Origin: Patulibacter minatonensis DSM 18081
GTDB lineage: Bacteria; Actinomycetota; Thermoleophilia; Solirubrobacterales; Solirubrobacteraceae
NCBI RefSeq assembly: GCF_000519325.1
Contig: NZ_KI912613.1
Location: 278,864-342,863 of the forward strand
Direction: 5' to 3'
DNA: 64,000 bases
Shown: one piece after another, positions 39,498 through 47,607 of the stretch
Layout of the letters: each line of letters begins with the position of its first letter
How positions within the stretch are numbered: position 1 is the stretch's first letter
Notes under the pieces: generated by a model
Database searches by the model: none
What the model was told of the DNA's origin: nothing
What the model saw: only the letters and a program-made list of their open reading frames with translations
Made by a program: the position numbers and the translations under genes

Positions 39498-40481
39498 TCA
39501 GCGGTCGATCGAGGACATGTCGGGGTAGCGGTCCCCGGCCGCGGCACCCGTGTCGTCGAGGAGGCGCAGGTCGTCCTCGGAGAGCGCGATGTCGACGGCG
39601 CCGGCGTTGTCCTCGAGGTACGTGCGGCGCTTCGTGCCGGGGATCGGCACCACGTCGTCGCCCTGGGCGAGGACCCAGGCGAGCGCGACCTGCGCGGCGG
39701 TGGCGTCGTGCTCGCCGGCCAGCCGGTCGACGGCCTCGACGATCGCGATGTTCTGCTCGAGGTTGTCCCCCTGCAGGCGCGGCTGATGACGGCGGAAGTC
39801 GCCGTCCTCCAGGTCGTCGAGCGTGCGGATCTTCCCGGTCAGGAACCCGCGGCCCAGCGGGCTGTAGGGGACGAAGCCGATGCCGAGCTCCCGCAGCAGC
39901 GGCAGGATCTCGGCCTCGGGGCCGCGCTCCCAGATCGAGTACTCGGTCTGCAGCGCGGAGATCGGGTGGACCGCGTGCGCGCGGCGGATCGTGTCCGGCG
40001 CGGCCTCGGACAGCCCGAGGTACCGCACCTTGCCGGCCTGGACGAGCTCGGCCATCGCGCCGACGGTCTCCTCGATCGGCACGGTCTGGTCGACGCGGTG
40101 CTGGTAGTAGAGGTCGATGTGGTCGAGCCCCAGCCGCTGCAGCGAGGCGTCGCAGGCGGAGCGCACGTACTCGGGCGACCCGTCGATGCCGCGGAAGCCC
40201 TTGTCCTCCGGGTCGCGGACGTTGCCGAACTTCGTGGCGAGGACGACCTGATCCCGGCGGTCGGCGATCGCGCGGCCGACGAGCTCCTCGTTGACGAACG
40301 GGCCGTACATGTCGGCGGTGTCCAGGAAGGTCACCCCGAGCTCGAGCGACCGGTGGATCGTGGCGATCGACTCGGTGTCGTCGGTCGCGCCGTAGAACTC
40401 CGACATGCCCATGCAGCCGAGGCCGAGGCGGGAGACGCGGAGACCCTGGTCTCCGAGGGCGGTGGTGGTGATGCTGGTCAC
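39498..40481 (-). CDS. Aldo-keto reductase
   Basis: 327 residues, cytosolic (beta/alpha)8 barrel using NADPH. Landmarks: [13 protein letters not shown], catalytic Asp and Tyr in [22 protein letters not shown] (Tyr near 59), Lys in VVLATKFGN (near 84), His in [10 protein letters not shown] (near 128), and the cofactor tail [15 protein letters not shown]. It matches the AKR13/YakC-like group that reduces aldehydes and ketones. It starts at a GTG overlapping the stop of the MerR-type gene by four bases (GTGA), so it is the target gene of that operon, probably induced by an electrophile or drug. Confidence 0.95.
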   Translation of the reverse strand: MTSITTTALGDQGLRVSRLGLGCMGMSEFYGATDDTESIATIHRSLELGVTFLDTADMYGPFVNEELVGRAIADRRDQVVLATKFGNVRDPEDKGFRGIDGSPEYVRSACDASLQRLGLDHIDLYYQHRVDQTVPIEETVGAMAELVQAGKVRYLGLSEAAPDTIRRAHAVHPISALQTEYSIWERGPEAEILPLLRELGIGFVPYSPLGRGFLTGKIRTLDDLEDGDFRRHQPRLQGDNLEQNIAIVEAVDRLAGEHDATAAQVALAWVLAQGDDVVPIPGTKRRTYLEDNAGAVDIALSEDDLRLLDDTGAAAGDRYPDMSSIDR

Positions 40482-40942
40482 GGGGTGACGCTCCTCTCGG
40501 GCGCGCCCTCGCGGGCACGCTCGCGGTAGATGCCGATCTTGTGCTCGATGGCCTCGAGGTTGCGCCGCGTCTCGTCGAGCTGGCCGAGCACGCGTTCGCG
40601 GTGCTCCTCCAACAGCTGCAGCCGGGCGGGCTCGGTGTGCTCGCCGGCCCGGACGAGCGCGGCGTACTCCCGCACCGACCGGATCGGCATGCCGGTGCCG
40701 CGCAGCTTCGTGACGAGGCGGATCCAGCCGAGGTCGACGTCGCTGTAGCGCCGGTGGCTGGACGACGCCCGGTCGACGGGCTGCAGCAGGAGCCCCTCGC
40801 GCTCGTAGTAGCGCAGGGCGTCCGGCGTCAGCCCGGTCTCCCGGGCGGCGTCGGCGATCGAGTGCCCGCCGGCGCCGGCGATCGCGGGACGTCCGAGGAC
40901 GCCGTCCTGCGTGTCGGCGGTGGTGGTCGGTGCGGTGGCCAT
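40478..40942 (-). CDS. MerR-family activator of the aldo-keto reductase operon
   Basis: 154 residues. Mer[65 protein letters not shown] (about 27-86), then a coiled-coil dimerisation helix ([37 protein letters not shown]). No metal-binding cysteines are present, so it belongs to the drug/redox-type (MerR without Cys) branch. A 25-residue extra N-terminus precedes the HTH; the true start could be later, near GGHSIADA. It is transcribed from a classic 19-bp-spacer promoter that contains its own operator, so it regulates itself and the downstream reductase. Confidence 0.93.
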   Translation of the reverse strand: MATAPTTTADTQDGVLGRPAIAGAGGHSIADAARETGLTPDALRYYEREGLLLQPVDRASSSHRRYSDVDLGWIRLVTKLRGTGMPIRSVREYAALVRAGEHTEPARLQLLEEHRERVLGQLDETRRNLEAIEHKIGIYRERAREGAPERSVTP

Positions 40943-40950
40943 CTCGACCT

Positions 40951-40981
40951 ACGGTAGGACCTGGAGCGCACTCCAGGTCAA
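40951..40981 (-). promoter_or_regulatory. MerR-type promoter, TTGACC-N19-TACCGT with 22-bp dyad
   Basis: On the minus strand TTGACC (40981-40976), a 19-bp spacer and TACCGT (40956-40951). The spacer carries a perfect dyad GACCTGGAG-N4-CTCCAGGTC (40958-40979). Over-long 19-bp spacing with an operator inside is the hallmark of promoters activated by MerR-family DNA distortion. Confidence 0.88.
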
Positions 40982-40985
40982 GGGC

Positions 40986-41435
40986 TCAGGACTTCAGCGT
41001 CGCCTTCAGCGAGATCTCGGCGTTGCCGCGCAGGACGTTCGAGACGGGGCAGGCCTGCTCCGCGTCGGCGGCGAGCTTCGCGAACTGGTCCTGATCGAGG
41101 CCGGGGACGTCGCCGACGACCGTGAGCTCGCTCTTCGTGATCGCGAAGCCCTCGCCGGCCTTGTCGAGGACGACGCGGACGTCGACGTCGAGCTTCGTCG
41201 GCGGCGTGTCGTTCTGCGACAGGACGTTGGAGAACGCCATCGCGTAGCACGTGGAGTGCGCCGCGGCGATGAGCTCCTCCGGGTTCGTCTGGGTCTTGTC
41301 CTCCTGGTCCGTCCGCTTCGTGAGGCTGACGGGGAACGGCCCACCGGCCTGGGAGCTGACGAACGTGGTGCTGCCGGACCCCTCGGCGGCGGTCCCCTGC
41401 CACTCGGTGCTGGCCTTGCGGAATGCGACGGGCAT
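40986..41435 (-). CDS. OsmC-family peroxiredoxin
   Basis: 149 residues, cytosolic, dimer in the family. The redox cysteines are both present: Cys63 in AAAHSTCYAMAFS and Cys129 in EQACPVSNVLRG. The N-terminus VAFRKASTEWQGTAAEGSG and TNPEELIAAAHSTC are typical. It reduces organic hydroperoxides. It probably belongs with the other oxidant-defence genes here (SOD, EgtB/EgtD, DsbA-like). ATG 41435 has GAGGAG 4 nt upstream. It ends next to, but in the same direction as, the MerR operon, so it could read into that promoter region. Confidence 0.95.
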   Translation of the reverse strand: MPVAFRKASTEWQGTAAEGSGSTTFVSSQAGGPFPVSLTKRTDQEDKTQTNPEELIAAAHSTCYAMAFSNVLSQNDTPPTKLDVDVRVVLDKAGEGFAITKSELTVVGDVPGLDQDQFAKLAADAEQACPVSNVLRGNAEISLKATLKS

Positions 41436-41564
41436 GCTGCTCCTCTGATTGGTTGCGCGAGGAACGAGTACCCCGCGCCCGGGGCGTCATGCGCGGGCCG
41501 CCCGGGGGCCGGACAGGGCACCCGGCGCGTGCGGGTCAGAGAGCGGGGGAGCGCCCGGCGCGGA

Positions 41565-41882
41565 TCAGAGCGCCGCGCGGGGGTGCTTCGCGGTGGCCGC
41601 CCAGACGATCGCGCCGACGACGAGGCTCACGAGGACCACGGCGGGCCAGGAGTCGATCGCTTTGCCGAGCGGGTGCGACAGCCCGAAGGCGAGGAGGTAG
41701 ACGGCCACGAGGCCGAGCGCGACCGGCAGTCCGCGGGTCCGGCGCCACTCGAGCCCGCACCAGAGCGCGGCGAGGAACAGCACGATGCCGCCGAGCGGGC
41801 GCACGCCCGTGACGTCGGCGACACCGAAGCCGACGATCAGCGACAGCGGGGCGATCAGCCAGGTGGGGTGCGCTCGCGGCAT
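41565..41882 (-). CDS. Small three-to-four-helix membrane protein
   Basis: 105 residues, mostly hydrophobic: WLIAPLSLIVGFGVADV, LGGIVLFLAALWCGLEW, GLPVALGLVAVYLLAFGL and WPAVVLVSLVVGAIVWAAT are four predicted helices. No family motif is visible and no function can be given. The ATG at 41882 follows TACCCT by 6 nt (leaderless type). It is monocistronic with OsmC about 130 bp downstream. Confidence 0.75.
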   Translation of the reverse strand: MPRAHPTWLIAPLSLIVGFGVADVTGVRPLGGIVLFLAALWCGLEWRRTRGLPVALGLVAVYLLAFGLSHPLGKAIDSWPAVVLVSLVVGAIVWAATAKHPRAAL

Positions 41883-41888
41883 CGGGCC

Positions 41889-41894
41889 AGGGTA
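41889..41894 (-). promoter_or_regulatory. -10 box TACCCT, leaderless type
   Basis: On the minus strand TACCCT ends 6 nt before the ATG at 41882. No Shine-Dalgarno is present. Confidence 0.45.
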
Positions 41895-42065
41895 GCTCCG
41901 CCGGGCCCGTCGGCGCCGCGCCCCGCCCGGGCGTGCGTGCCGGTCGTCACTCCCGGTGTCCAAGACCGCCTCGCTCCGTTCGGGACCGTCGTCAGAGGCC
42001 CCGCCGCGGGGCCTGTCGCATCATGCAGGTGGGTCATGCGCCGGTGGCGCACCCTCTCTCCTCAG

Positions 42066-42095
42066 GGGCCTCGGCGATCTCGGTCGCCGGGGCCC
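42066..42095 (-). terminator. Hairpin after the MBL gene
   Basis: GGGCCTCGGCGA (42066-42077) pairs with TCGCCGGGGCCC (42084-42095), 12 pairs with one G-T, 6-nt loop. A smaller hairpin (TGCGCC-GGT-GGCGCA, 42037-42051) follows in the direction of transcription. Confidence 0.6.
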
Positions 42096-42128
42096 TGCTC
42101 CTTCCCGGGACGCCCCGCCCGCGGCGTC

Positions 42129-42920
42129 TCAGCCGGCGGCGTCCGCCGCGTGCTCCAGCCGCGCCCGCAGGTCCGTGCCGCGCAGCGGACCCAGGTGCCC
42201 CGGCACCACGACCAGCGGGTCGAGCGCGGCCAGCGCGCGGAGGCTCGCGCGGGCGAGGCCCGTGTCCTGGTTGTACGCGGGCAGCGGGAGCGCGGGCTCC
42301 TGCGGGCGGCCCCACATGTCGGTCATGTAGAAGGCGTCGGAGACGAGCGCCAGGCGGTCGCGCTCTCGCCACAGGCCGATCTGGCCGGGCGCGTGGCCGG
42401 GCAGGTCGATCACCCGGAAGCCGGCGATCTCGTCCCCGGCGGCCACGGTCCCGTCGATGGTCACCGGTCCGCCGTCCCACACGTGGTGCATCACCGCGTG
42501 GAAGCGCCGGACCGCGGGCGGCAGGAGCTCCGGGCGCCAGTAGTCGCGGCCGCCGGAACCCTCGGCCTGCGCGACGGCGTCGGCGTGGCAGAGCACCGGG
42601 ATCGGCCGTTCGCCGCCGGCCGCGCGGATCGCTGGGGCGCCGCCGCGGTGGTCGGTATCGCCGTGCCCGAGCACCACCCGCGAGATCCCGCCCCGTGCCC
42701 GTCCGGCCGCGAGGATCGCCGCCGCCATGCCGGCCTCCCCGGAGTCGAGGACGACGACGCCCGGGCCGCCGGGATCGTCGATCAGGACGACGTTCATCGT
42801 CCGCGTCAGCCCGCCGCGGAGGAGCTCGACCCCGTCGGCGACGGGCTCGGGCGCGGAGGTCAGCAGGCCGTGGAGCAGCCGCCGCGGGTCGCGGCGACGG
42901 ACCCGCGGGCGGCCCGGCAC
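42129..42920 (-). CDS. MBL-fold metallohydrolase
   Basis: 263 residues. Metallo-beta-lactamase fold: VVLIDDPGGPGVVVLDSGEAG, metal-binding HGDTDHRGG (the usual HxHxDH region with Gly in the second His place), LPGHAPGQIGLW, and LVSDAFYM as the metal Asp, then VVPGHLGPL. The first His position is degenerate (GHGDTDH), still giving several ligands. Hydrolysis of a thioester or lactone is typical. It starts at a GTG 2 nt after the thiolase stop, so it is translationally coupled to that gene. Inference: it could clear a side product or hydrolyse an acyl-CoA. Confidence 0.82.
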   Translation of the reverse strand: MPGRPRVRRRDPRRLLHGLLTSAPEPVADGVELLRGGLTRTMNVVLIDDPGGPGVVVLDSGEAGMAAAILAAGRARGGISRVVLGHGDTDHRGGAPAIRAAGGERPIPVLCHADAVAQAEGSGGRDYWRPELLPPAVRRFHAVMHHVWDGGPVTIDGTVAAGDEIAGFRVIDLPGHAPGQIGLWRERDRLALVSDAFYMTDMWGRPQEPALPLPAYNQDTGLARASLRALAALDPLVVVPGHLGPLRGTDLRARLEHAADAAG

Positions 42921-42922
42921 GG

Positions 42923-44074
42923 TCAGATCCGCTCGATCAGGGCGGCCATGCCGAGGCCGCCGGCGACGCACATCGACTCGATGCCGTACCGGGCGTTCTT
43001 GGCCTCCAGGCCGTTGATCAGCGTCGTCATGATGCGAGCGCCCGTCATCCCGAACGGATGCCCCAGCGCGATCGCGCCGCCGAACGGGTTCAGCTGCTCG
43101 GGGTCGATGCCGAGCTCGTCCATGCACGGCACGATCTGCGCCGCGAACGCCTCGTTGATCTCGACGATGTCGATGTCCTCGATCTTCATGCCCGTCGCCG
43201 CCAGCAGCTTCTGGATCGCCGGGATCGGGCCGACGCCCATGATCTCCGGACGCAGGGCGGCGACCGACGTCGCGATGATCCGCGCGCGGGGCGTGAGGCC
43301 GAGCTTCTCGGCCTTCTCGGCGCTCATGATCAGCGTCGCCGCCGCGCCGTCGTTCAGCGGACACGCGTTGCCGGCGGTGACCGTGCCGTTCTCGGGGTCG
43401 AAGACGGGCTTCAGGCCCGCCAGCTTCTCGACCGTCGTCCCCGGGCGGGGGCCGTCGTCCTGCGAGACGACGGTGCCGTCGGCGAGCGTGAACGGGACGA
43501 TCTCCTTGTCGAAGTGCCCCGAGTCGCGCGCGGCGACGGCGCGCTGCTGACTCTTGGCGGCCCACGCGTCCTGGGCCTCGCGGGAGACCTTCCACTGCTT
43601 CGCGACGTTCTCGGCCGTCAGGCCCATCGGGATGTAGACGTCGCAGAGCGCGCCGTCGGAGCCGTTCAGCTTCGGGTTGAGCTCCCACGGCGACCCCGAG
43701 CCGTAGCGGGAGACGGCCTCGACGCCGGCGGCGATGAACTGCTCGCCCTCCCCCGCCTTGATCGCGTGGAACGCGGTGCGGATCGTGTGCAGCGACGACG
43801 CGCAGAAGCGGTTGCTCGTCACCCCGGGGACCTCGAACGGCAGGCCCGCCAGGAGGGACGCGGTGCGCGCGATGTTCGAGCTGTGCTCGCCGTCGCCGTT
43901 GGCGGCGCCCATGAGGACGTCGACGGTCTCGGCGAAGTCGACCCCCGGGTTGCGCTCGATGAGCGCGCGGATCGGGGCGGCGGCCAGGTCGTCGGCACGG
44001 ACGTCCTTCAGCGACCCCTTCACGGCACGCCCGATGGGGGTGCGGACGGCGTCGACGATCACGGCTTCGGGCAC
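42923..44074 (-). CDS. Acetyl-CoA acyltransferase (thiolase)
   Basis: 383 residues, cytosolic. All thiolase motifs are present: nucleophile Cys91 in TSNRFCASSLHTI, NEAFAAQ near 326, His in GGAIALGHPFGMTGARI (near 341) and the second Cys in MCVAGGLGMAALIERI (near 371). It cleaves 3-ketoacyl-CoA at the end of beta-oxidation. Whether it also runs as a condensing enzyme is unclear. It starts at GTG 44074 with GAGGAG 5-6 nt upstream. It is followed by an MBL hydrolase in the same operon. The fadB partner is not in the window. Confidence 0.95.
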   Translation of the reverse strand: MPEAVIVDAVRTPIGRAVKGSLKDVRADDLAAAPIRALIERNPGVDFAETVDVLMGAANGDGEHSSNIARTASLLAGLPFEVPGVTSNRFCASSLHTIRTAFHAIKAGEGEQFIAAGVEAVSRYGSGSPWELNPKLNGSDGALCDVYIPMGLTAENVAKQWKVSREAQDAWAAKSQQRAVAARDSGHFDKEIVPFTLADGTVVSQDDGPRPGTTVEKLAGLKPVFDPENGTVTAGNACPLNDGAAATLIMSAEKAEKLGLTPRARIIATSVAALRPEIMGVGPIPAIQKLLAATGMKIEDIDIVEINEAFAAQIVPCMDELGIDPEQLNPFGGAIALGHPFGMTGARIMTTLINGLEAKNARYGIESMCVAGGLGMAALIERI

Positions 44075-44164
44075 GGCGGGACTCCTCGGAGAGACGGCTC
44101 CGGGCGAGCCTACCGGCCCGCGCTCCCCGACTCCTACCGGCGGTAGATCCGTGCCGTCCGGCCG

Positions 44165-44608
44165 CTAGGCCCGTGCGTCGCGCAGGACGATCGGACCGGG
44201 GCCCGCGGCGGCCGCGCGGTCGTCGGGGTTCGCCAGCGCGCAGCGGTCCAGGGACAGGCAGCCGCACCCGATGCAGTCGGTCATCGCGGACTTCAGGCGC
44301 TCGAGCTGGGCGATCTCCTCGTCGACCCGGGTGCGCCAGCGGGCCGACAGGGTCGACCAGTCCGCGCGGGTCGGGGTGCGGTCGCCGGGGAGCGACGCGA
44401 GGGTCTCCTCGATCTCGCGCAGGGTCAGGCCGACGCGCTGCGCGAAGACGATGAACGCCAGCCGCCGCAGCACGCTGCGCGGGTAGCGCCGGTGGCCGGA
44501 GCCCGCCCGGTCGGACGCGATGAGCCCGCGGGTCTCGTAGTACCGGAGCGCCGTCGCGGCGATGCCGGAGCGCTCCGCGACCTCGCCGATGGTCAGCTGC
44601 CGGGACAT
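44165..44608 (-). CDS. soxR: Redox-sensing MerR-type activator SoxR
   Basis: 147 residues. HTH LTIGEVAERSGIAATALRYYETRGLIASDRAGSGHRRY (5-42), dimerisation helix, then the [2Fe-2S] cluster cysteines Cys112, Cys115, Cys117 and Cys123 in the exact SoxR spacing CIGCGCLSLDRC. Redox-active compounds oxidise the cluster and activate transcription. It lies downstream of sod on the same strand, beyond a terminator hairpin. A MerR-type promoter with a 19-bp spacer and dyad lies before sod, so sod is the probable target here. The end (residues 130-147) is Ala-rich. Start ATG 44608. Confidence 0.95.
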   Translation of the reverse strand: MSRQLTIGEVAERSGIAATALRYYETRGLIASDRAGSGHRRYPRSVLRRLAFIVFAQRVGLTLREIEETLASLPGDRTPTRADWSTLSARWRTRVDEEIAQLERLKSAMTDCIGCGCLSLDRCALANPDDRAAAAGPGPIVLRDARA

Positions 44609-44620
44609 CGTGGCTCCCGT

Positions 44621-44654
44621 GCCGCGCAGGGACGCGCCCGCGTCCCTGCGCGGC
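44621..44654 (-). terminator. Strong hairpin after sod
   Basis: GCCGCGCAGGGACGC (44621-44635), loop GCCC, GCGTCCCTGCGCGGC (44640-44654): 15 perfect pairs between sod and soxR. It should end most sod transcripts before soxR. Confidence 0.85.
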
Positions 44655-44663
44655 GGAGGGTCC

Positions 44664-45263
44664 TCAGGCGGCGAAGCGCTCGGCGACCTTGTTCCAGTCG
44701 ACGACGTTCCAGAAGGCCTCGAGGTAGGCGGGGCGCTTGTTCTGGTAGGTCAGGTAGTAGGCGTGCTCCCACACGTCGTTGCCCAGGAGCGGGGTCTTGC
44801 CCTCGGCCAGCGGGGTGTCCTGGTTGGGGGTCGAGATGACCTCCAGGCCGGAGTCGCCCTTCACGAGCCACACCCAGCCGGACCCGAACCTGGCGACGCC
44901 GGCGTCCTGGAACTGCGTCTTGAACGCGTCGAACGAGCCGAACGCGGAGTCGATCGCGGCGGCGAGGTCCCCGGACGGGGTCTGGACGCCGTCGCCCTGC
45001 AGGGCCTCCCAGAAGAGGGAGTGGTTGTAGTGGCCGCCGCCGTTGTTGCGGACGGGGCCCTGCTTGTCGGCCGGCAGCGCGCCGAGGTTCGCGACGATCT
45101 CCTCGATCGACTTGTCCGCGAACTCGGTGCCCTCCAGCGCGGCGTTGGCCTTGTCGACGTACGCCTGGTGGTGCTTGTCGTGATGGATCTCCATCGTCTT
45201 CGCGTCGATGTGGGGCTCGAGCGCGTCGAACGCGAAGGGCAGCGGGGGAACGGAGAACGCCAT
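44664..45263 (-). CDS. sodA: Superoxide dismutase (Fe/Mn family)
   Basis: 199 residues, cytosolic (no signal peptide). The four metal ligands are in place: His27 in [13 protein letters not shown], His in [11 protein letters not shown] (near 82), and the Asp-His pair in DVWEHAYYL (near 163-167). Tyr35 and Trp of the second shell are present too. Whether the metal is Fe or Mn cannot be told by eye. It converts superoxide to oxygen and hydrogen peroxide. The promoter at 45398-45428 has a SoxR/MerR architecture. The 5' leader would be about 125-130 nt. ATG 45263 has GAGG upstream. Confidence 0.97.
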   Translation of the reverse strand: MAFSVPPLPFAFDALEPHIDAKTMEIHHDKHHQAYVDKANAALEGTEFADKSIEEIVANLGALPADKQGPVRNNGGGHYNHSLFWEALQGDGVQTPSGDLAAAIDSAFGSFDAFKTQFQDAGVARFGSGWVWLVKGDSGLEVISTPNQDTPLAEGKTPLLGNDVWEHAYYLTYQNKRPAYLEAFWNVVDWNKVAERFAA

Positions 45264-45397
45264 GGGAGTACCTCGTGGGTCGTGGTGGTCTTGCCGACGC
45301 CTACCCGCGGTCGCCGGGGGCGATGCGGTGGGCGGACCGTCCGGTCTCGCCGCTGCCCGGGTCGCCCCGCGGATGCAGCTCGATCGAACTCGAACCC

Positions 45398-45428
45398 AGT
45401 ATGCAACTTCGACCTAGGTCGAGGTCAA
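45398..45428 (-). promoter_or_regulatory. SoxR-like promoter of sod: TTGACC-N19-CATACT
   Basis: On the minus strand TTGACC (45428-45423), 19 bp, CATACT (45403-45398). The spacer contains the perfect palindrome TCGACCTAGGTCGA (45409-45422), extending with one mismatch to 20 bp. A 19-bp spacer with a centred dyad marks a MerR-family target. The SoxR gene is the only redox MerR gene in the window and lies 0.7 kb downstream. Confidence 0.85.
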
Positions 45429-45504
45429 GGTTTCGTGTCCGGGACCGACGATCAGGGGGCGGCCGGTCGCCGCCGGGCGACGGTCCGGTCGCACGCCGGC
45501 TCGT

Positions 45505-46362
45505 TCAGACCGCCGTCCTCTCGGCCGCGGCCTCGCGCTCGCTGCGGGCGATGCTGTTCAGGAGGCGGATCGCGCCCTTGCGGGCCTCGCGCCGGAAGAG
45601 CGGCGGGACGAAGCGCTTGACCGCGTAGGCCACGACGCCCTCGCGGTCGGTGAGGATCAGGAAGCGCCCCTTGGCGACGGCGTCCTGGATCCGCCCGGCG
45701 ATCACGTCCGCGGGGACGGAGCTCTGGGTCACGAGCTTCTCCATCGTGCGGCGGACCGCCTCGTCGGGCGTACGGAACGAGCCCGCCAGGCCGGTGCGGA
45801 AGAACGTCGGGCAGACGACGGAGGTCGTGATACCGGCCGGCTCGAGCTCGCTGCGCAGGGTCTCCGACAGCGAGACCACGCCGGCCTTGACCACGTTGTA
45901 GGACGCCATCACCGGCGGGTTCAGGAGCCCGGCGGCCGACGCGATGTTCACGAGGTGCCCGGAGCCCTGCTCCCGGAACAGCGGCACGAACGTGCGGCAG
46001 CCGCGGACGACGCCCATGAGGTTGATCTGGAGGATCCAGTCCCAGTCCTCGACCGGCAGGTGCTCGAAGCGCCCGCCCGTCGCCACGCCGGCGTTGTTGA
46101 CGAGGACGTCGAGCCCGCCCCAGGTGCGCCGCACCCAGGCCTCCGCGGCGCCCCAGTCGTCGTCGGAGCGGACGTCGAGGACGAGCGTCGACAGGCGGTC
46201 CGCCGCCCCGCCGGCCGCCGTGATCCCCGCGACGGCGCGGTCGAGCGCGTCCTGGTCGAGATCGGTGAGGAGGACGCGCCAGCCGTCGCGGGCGTAGCGC
46301 GTCGCGAGGGCCAGGCCGAGGCCGGACGCCGCGCCGGTGATGAGGATCCGCTGCTCGGTCAT
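45505..46362 (-). CDS. Short-chain dehydrogenase/reductase
   Basis: 285 residues. Classical SDR: cofactor motif ILITGAASGLGLALA (TGxxxGxG, 7-20), NNAG near 90, catalytic Ser in NIASAAGLLN (near 140) and YNVVKAG (YxxxK, near 155-159). An Asp after strand 2 (LLTDLDQDAL) favours NAD over NADP. The C-terminus (AYAVKRFVPPLFRREARKGAIRLLNSIAR) is longer and more basic than usual and may touch the membrane. The substrate is unknown. ATG 46362 opens the motif. The stop of the methyltransferase lies 29 bp upstream on the same strand, so they could form an operon. Confidence 0.92.
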   Translation of the reverse strand: MTEQRILITGAASGLGLALATRYARDGWRVLLTDLDQDALDRAVAGITAAGGAADRLSTLVLDVRSDDDWGAAEAWVRRTWGGLDVLVNNAGVATGGRFEHLPVEDWDWILQINLMGVVRGCRTFVPLFREQGSGHLVNIASAAGLLNPPVMASYNVVKAGVVSLSETLRSELEPAGITTSVVCPTFFRTGLAGSFRTPDEAVRRTMEKLVTQSSVPADVIAGRIQDAVAKGRFLILTDREGVVAYAVKRFVPPLFRREARKGAIRLLNSIARSEREAAAERTAV

Positions 46363-46391
46363 GTCGGGCCGATGCTCCCAGACCGCGGGCC

Positions 46392-47396
46392 TCAGCCGGG
46401 CTTGACGCAGTACAGCGTGAGGTTCGCGTCGCCGCGGATCGCGTGGAGCCACCAGAACCGCGCGGCGCGGCGGGCACGGAGGAGGTGCGCACCGCCCGGC
46501 CCGTCGCGGAGGGCCCGCTTGGCCTTCCCGAAGCGGGTGGTCGGGACGAACGTGCGGTCGAACGGCTCGTCGAGCATCGCGCGGAGCTTCGGGACCTCGA
46601 CCGCGAAGCCGGCGGAACGGGTCGCCCGGACGTACTGGTGCATGAGGTAGACGTGCTCGTTGCCCTCGAACTCCGCGACCTCCTCGCCGTGGTCGAGCTT
46701 CGGGCGGAGGGGGAACCGCAGCGGCTCGTTGACGATCGTCAGCCGGCCGCCGGGCCTCAGGATCCGGAACAGCTCGCGCAGCGTGCGGTCGAGGTTCTCG
46801 CGGTCGTTGTGGTGCAGGACCTCGCAGCAGAAGACGTGGTCGAACGAGGCGTCGGCCAGGGCGGGGGCGTACATCGGGGAGAGCAGGCGCTCGAAGTGGA
46901 TCCCGTGGCCCTCGAAGTGGATGTCGCCGGCGCCGAGGCCCTGGAGGTCGTTGTCGGCGATGTCGAGCGCGACGACCTCGAGCCCCTCGCGGGCGAAGCG
47001 GCTGCTGGCCCAGCAGGTGTTGGACCCGACGTCGAGGATCCGCTGCCCGGGCTCCAGCGGGACGTCGGCGAGCATCCGCTGCATCGCGGCGGCCTGGGCG
47101 TTCCAGTAGCCGAGGTCGACGTCGGGCAGCGCGAGGATCCGCTCGGCGTCCCAGCCGTCCGCGCGCATGACGTCCGCGAACCGGGCGAGGCCGTCGGCCT
47201 CGCGCTCGACGAACGCCGGCGGATCGGTGAGGAGGTCGACGATCCCGCCGCGGAACGGGCGCTCGAGCGCGCAGGTCGCGCAGCGCAGGGTGCCTTCGCG
47301 GACCTCGCGTTCGTCCTCCTCGACGACCTCGAGCCGCAGCGATCGCTCGGACAGGCAGGAGGGGCAACGGAGGATCTCGAGGAAGGACTCACGCAC
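46392..47396 (-). CDS. Methyltransferase with N-terminal zinc ribbon
   Basis: 334 residues, cytosolic. A Trm112-like four-Cys ribbon (LRCPSCLSE near 11 and LRCATCALE near 38) precedes a class I SAM-dependent methyltransferase: motif I RILDVGSNTCWASSRFA (near 121), motif II VVALDIADND, post-motif IFRILRPGGRLTIVNEP. The target is unknown; small-molecule or lipid methylation is as likely as RNA. The start is a GTG (VRESFLEILRCPSC). TAGCGT lies 8 nt upstream, indicating leaderless expression. A nearby gene on the same strand is an SDR, and the divergent neighbour is egtB. Confidence 0.85.
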   Translation of the reverse strand: MRESFLEILRCPSCLSERSLRLEVVEEDEREVREGTLRCATCALERPFRGGIVDLLTDPPAFVEREADGLARFADVMRADGWDAERILALPDVDLGYWNAQAAAMQRMLADVPLEPGQRILDVGSNTCWASSRFAREGLEVVALDIADNDLQGLGAGDIHFEGHGIHFERLLSPMYAPALADASFDHVFCCEVLHHNDRENLDRTLRELFRILRPGGRLTIVNEPLRFPLRPKLDHGEEVAEFEGNEHVYLMHQYVRATRSAGFAVEVPKLRAMLDEPFDRTFVPTTRFGKAKRALRDGPGGAHLLRARRAARFWWLHAIRGDANLTLYCVKPG

Positions 47397-47404
47397 GCCC
47401 CGGG

Positions 47405-47410
47405 ACGCTA
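47405..47410 (-). promoter_or_regulatory. -10 box TAGCGT, leaderless type
   Basis: On the minus strand TAGCGT ends 8 nt before the GTG of the methyltransferase gene. Confidence 0.45.
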
Positions 47411-47581
47411 TCGGCCGCCGGGTCGGTCCTGTGCCGGTGCGGGCGCCGGCGCCGGCGTCCTCCGCGGAGGGGGCGACGGACGGCCCGGGAGGCGCGCACC
47501 CAACCCGCCCTGCCGACCCATCCCGGACCCGTTTTCGCCGGATTTCACCCCGCGGCCAAGCGCGATGTGACGACGCTGTGT

Positions 47582-47604
47582 CCGCGGTCCGAACCTGACC
47601 GCGG
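47582..47604. repeat. Inverted repeat CCGCGGTC-N7-GACCGCGG
   Basis: Perfect 8-bp arms, 7-nt centre, immediately upstream of the egtB promoter candidate. It may be a regulator binding site. Confidence 0.45.
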
Positions 47605-47607
47605 GCC

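Noticed and set aside
42723-42920. Later start for the MBL hydrolase instead of GTG 42920
   Set aside because: The GTG only 2 nt after the thiolase stop gives coupling, and no better start with a ribosome site is seen downstream. Kept as an uncertainty.
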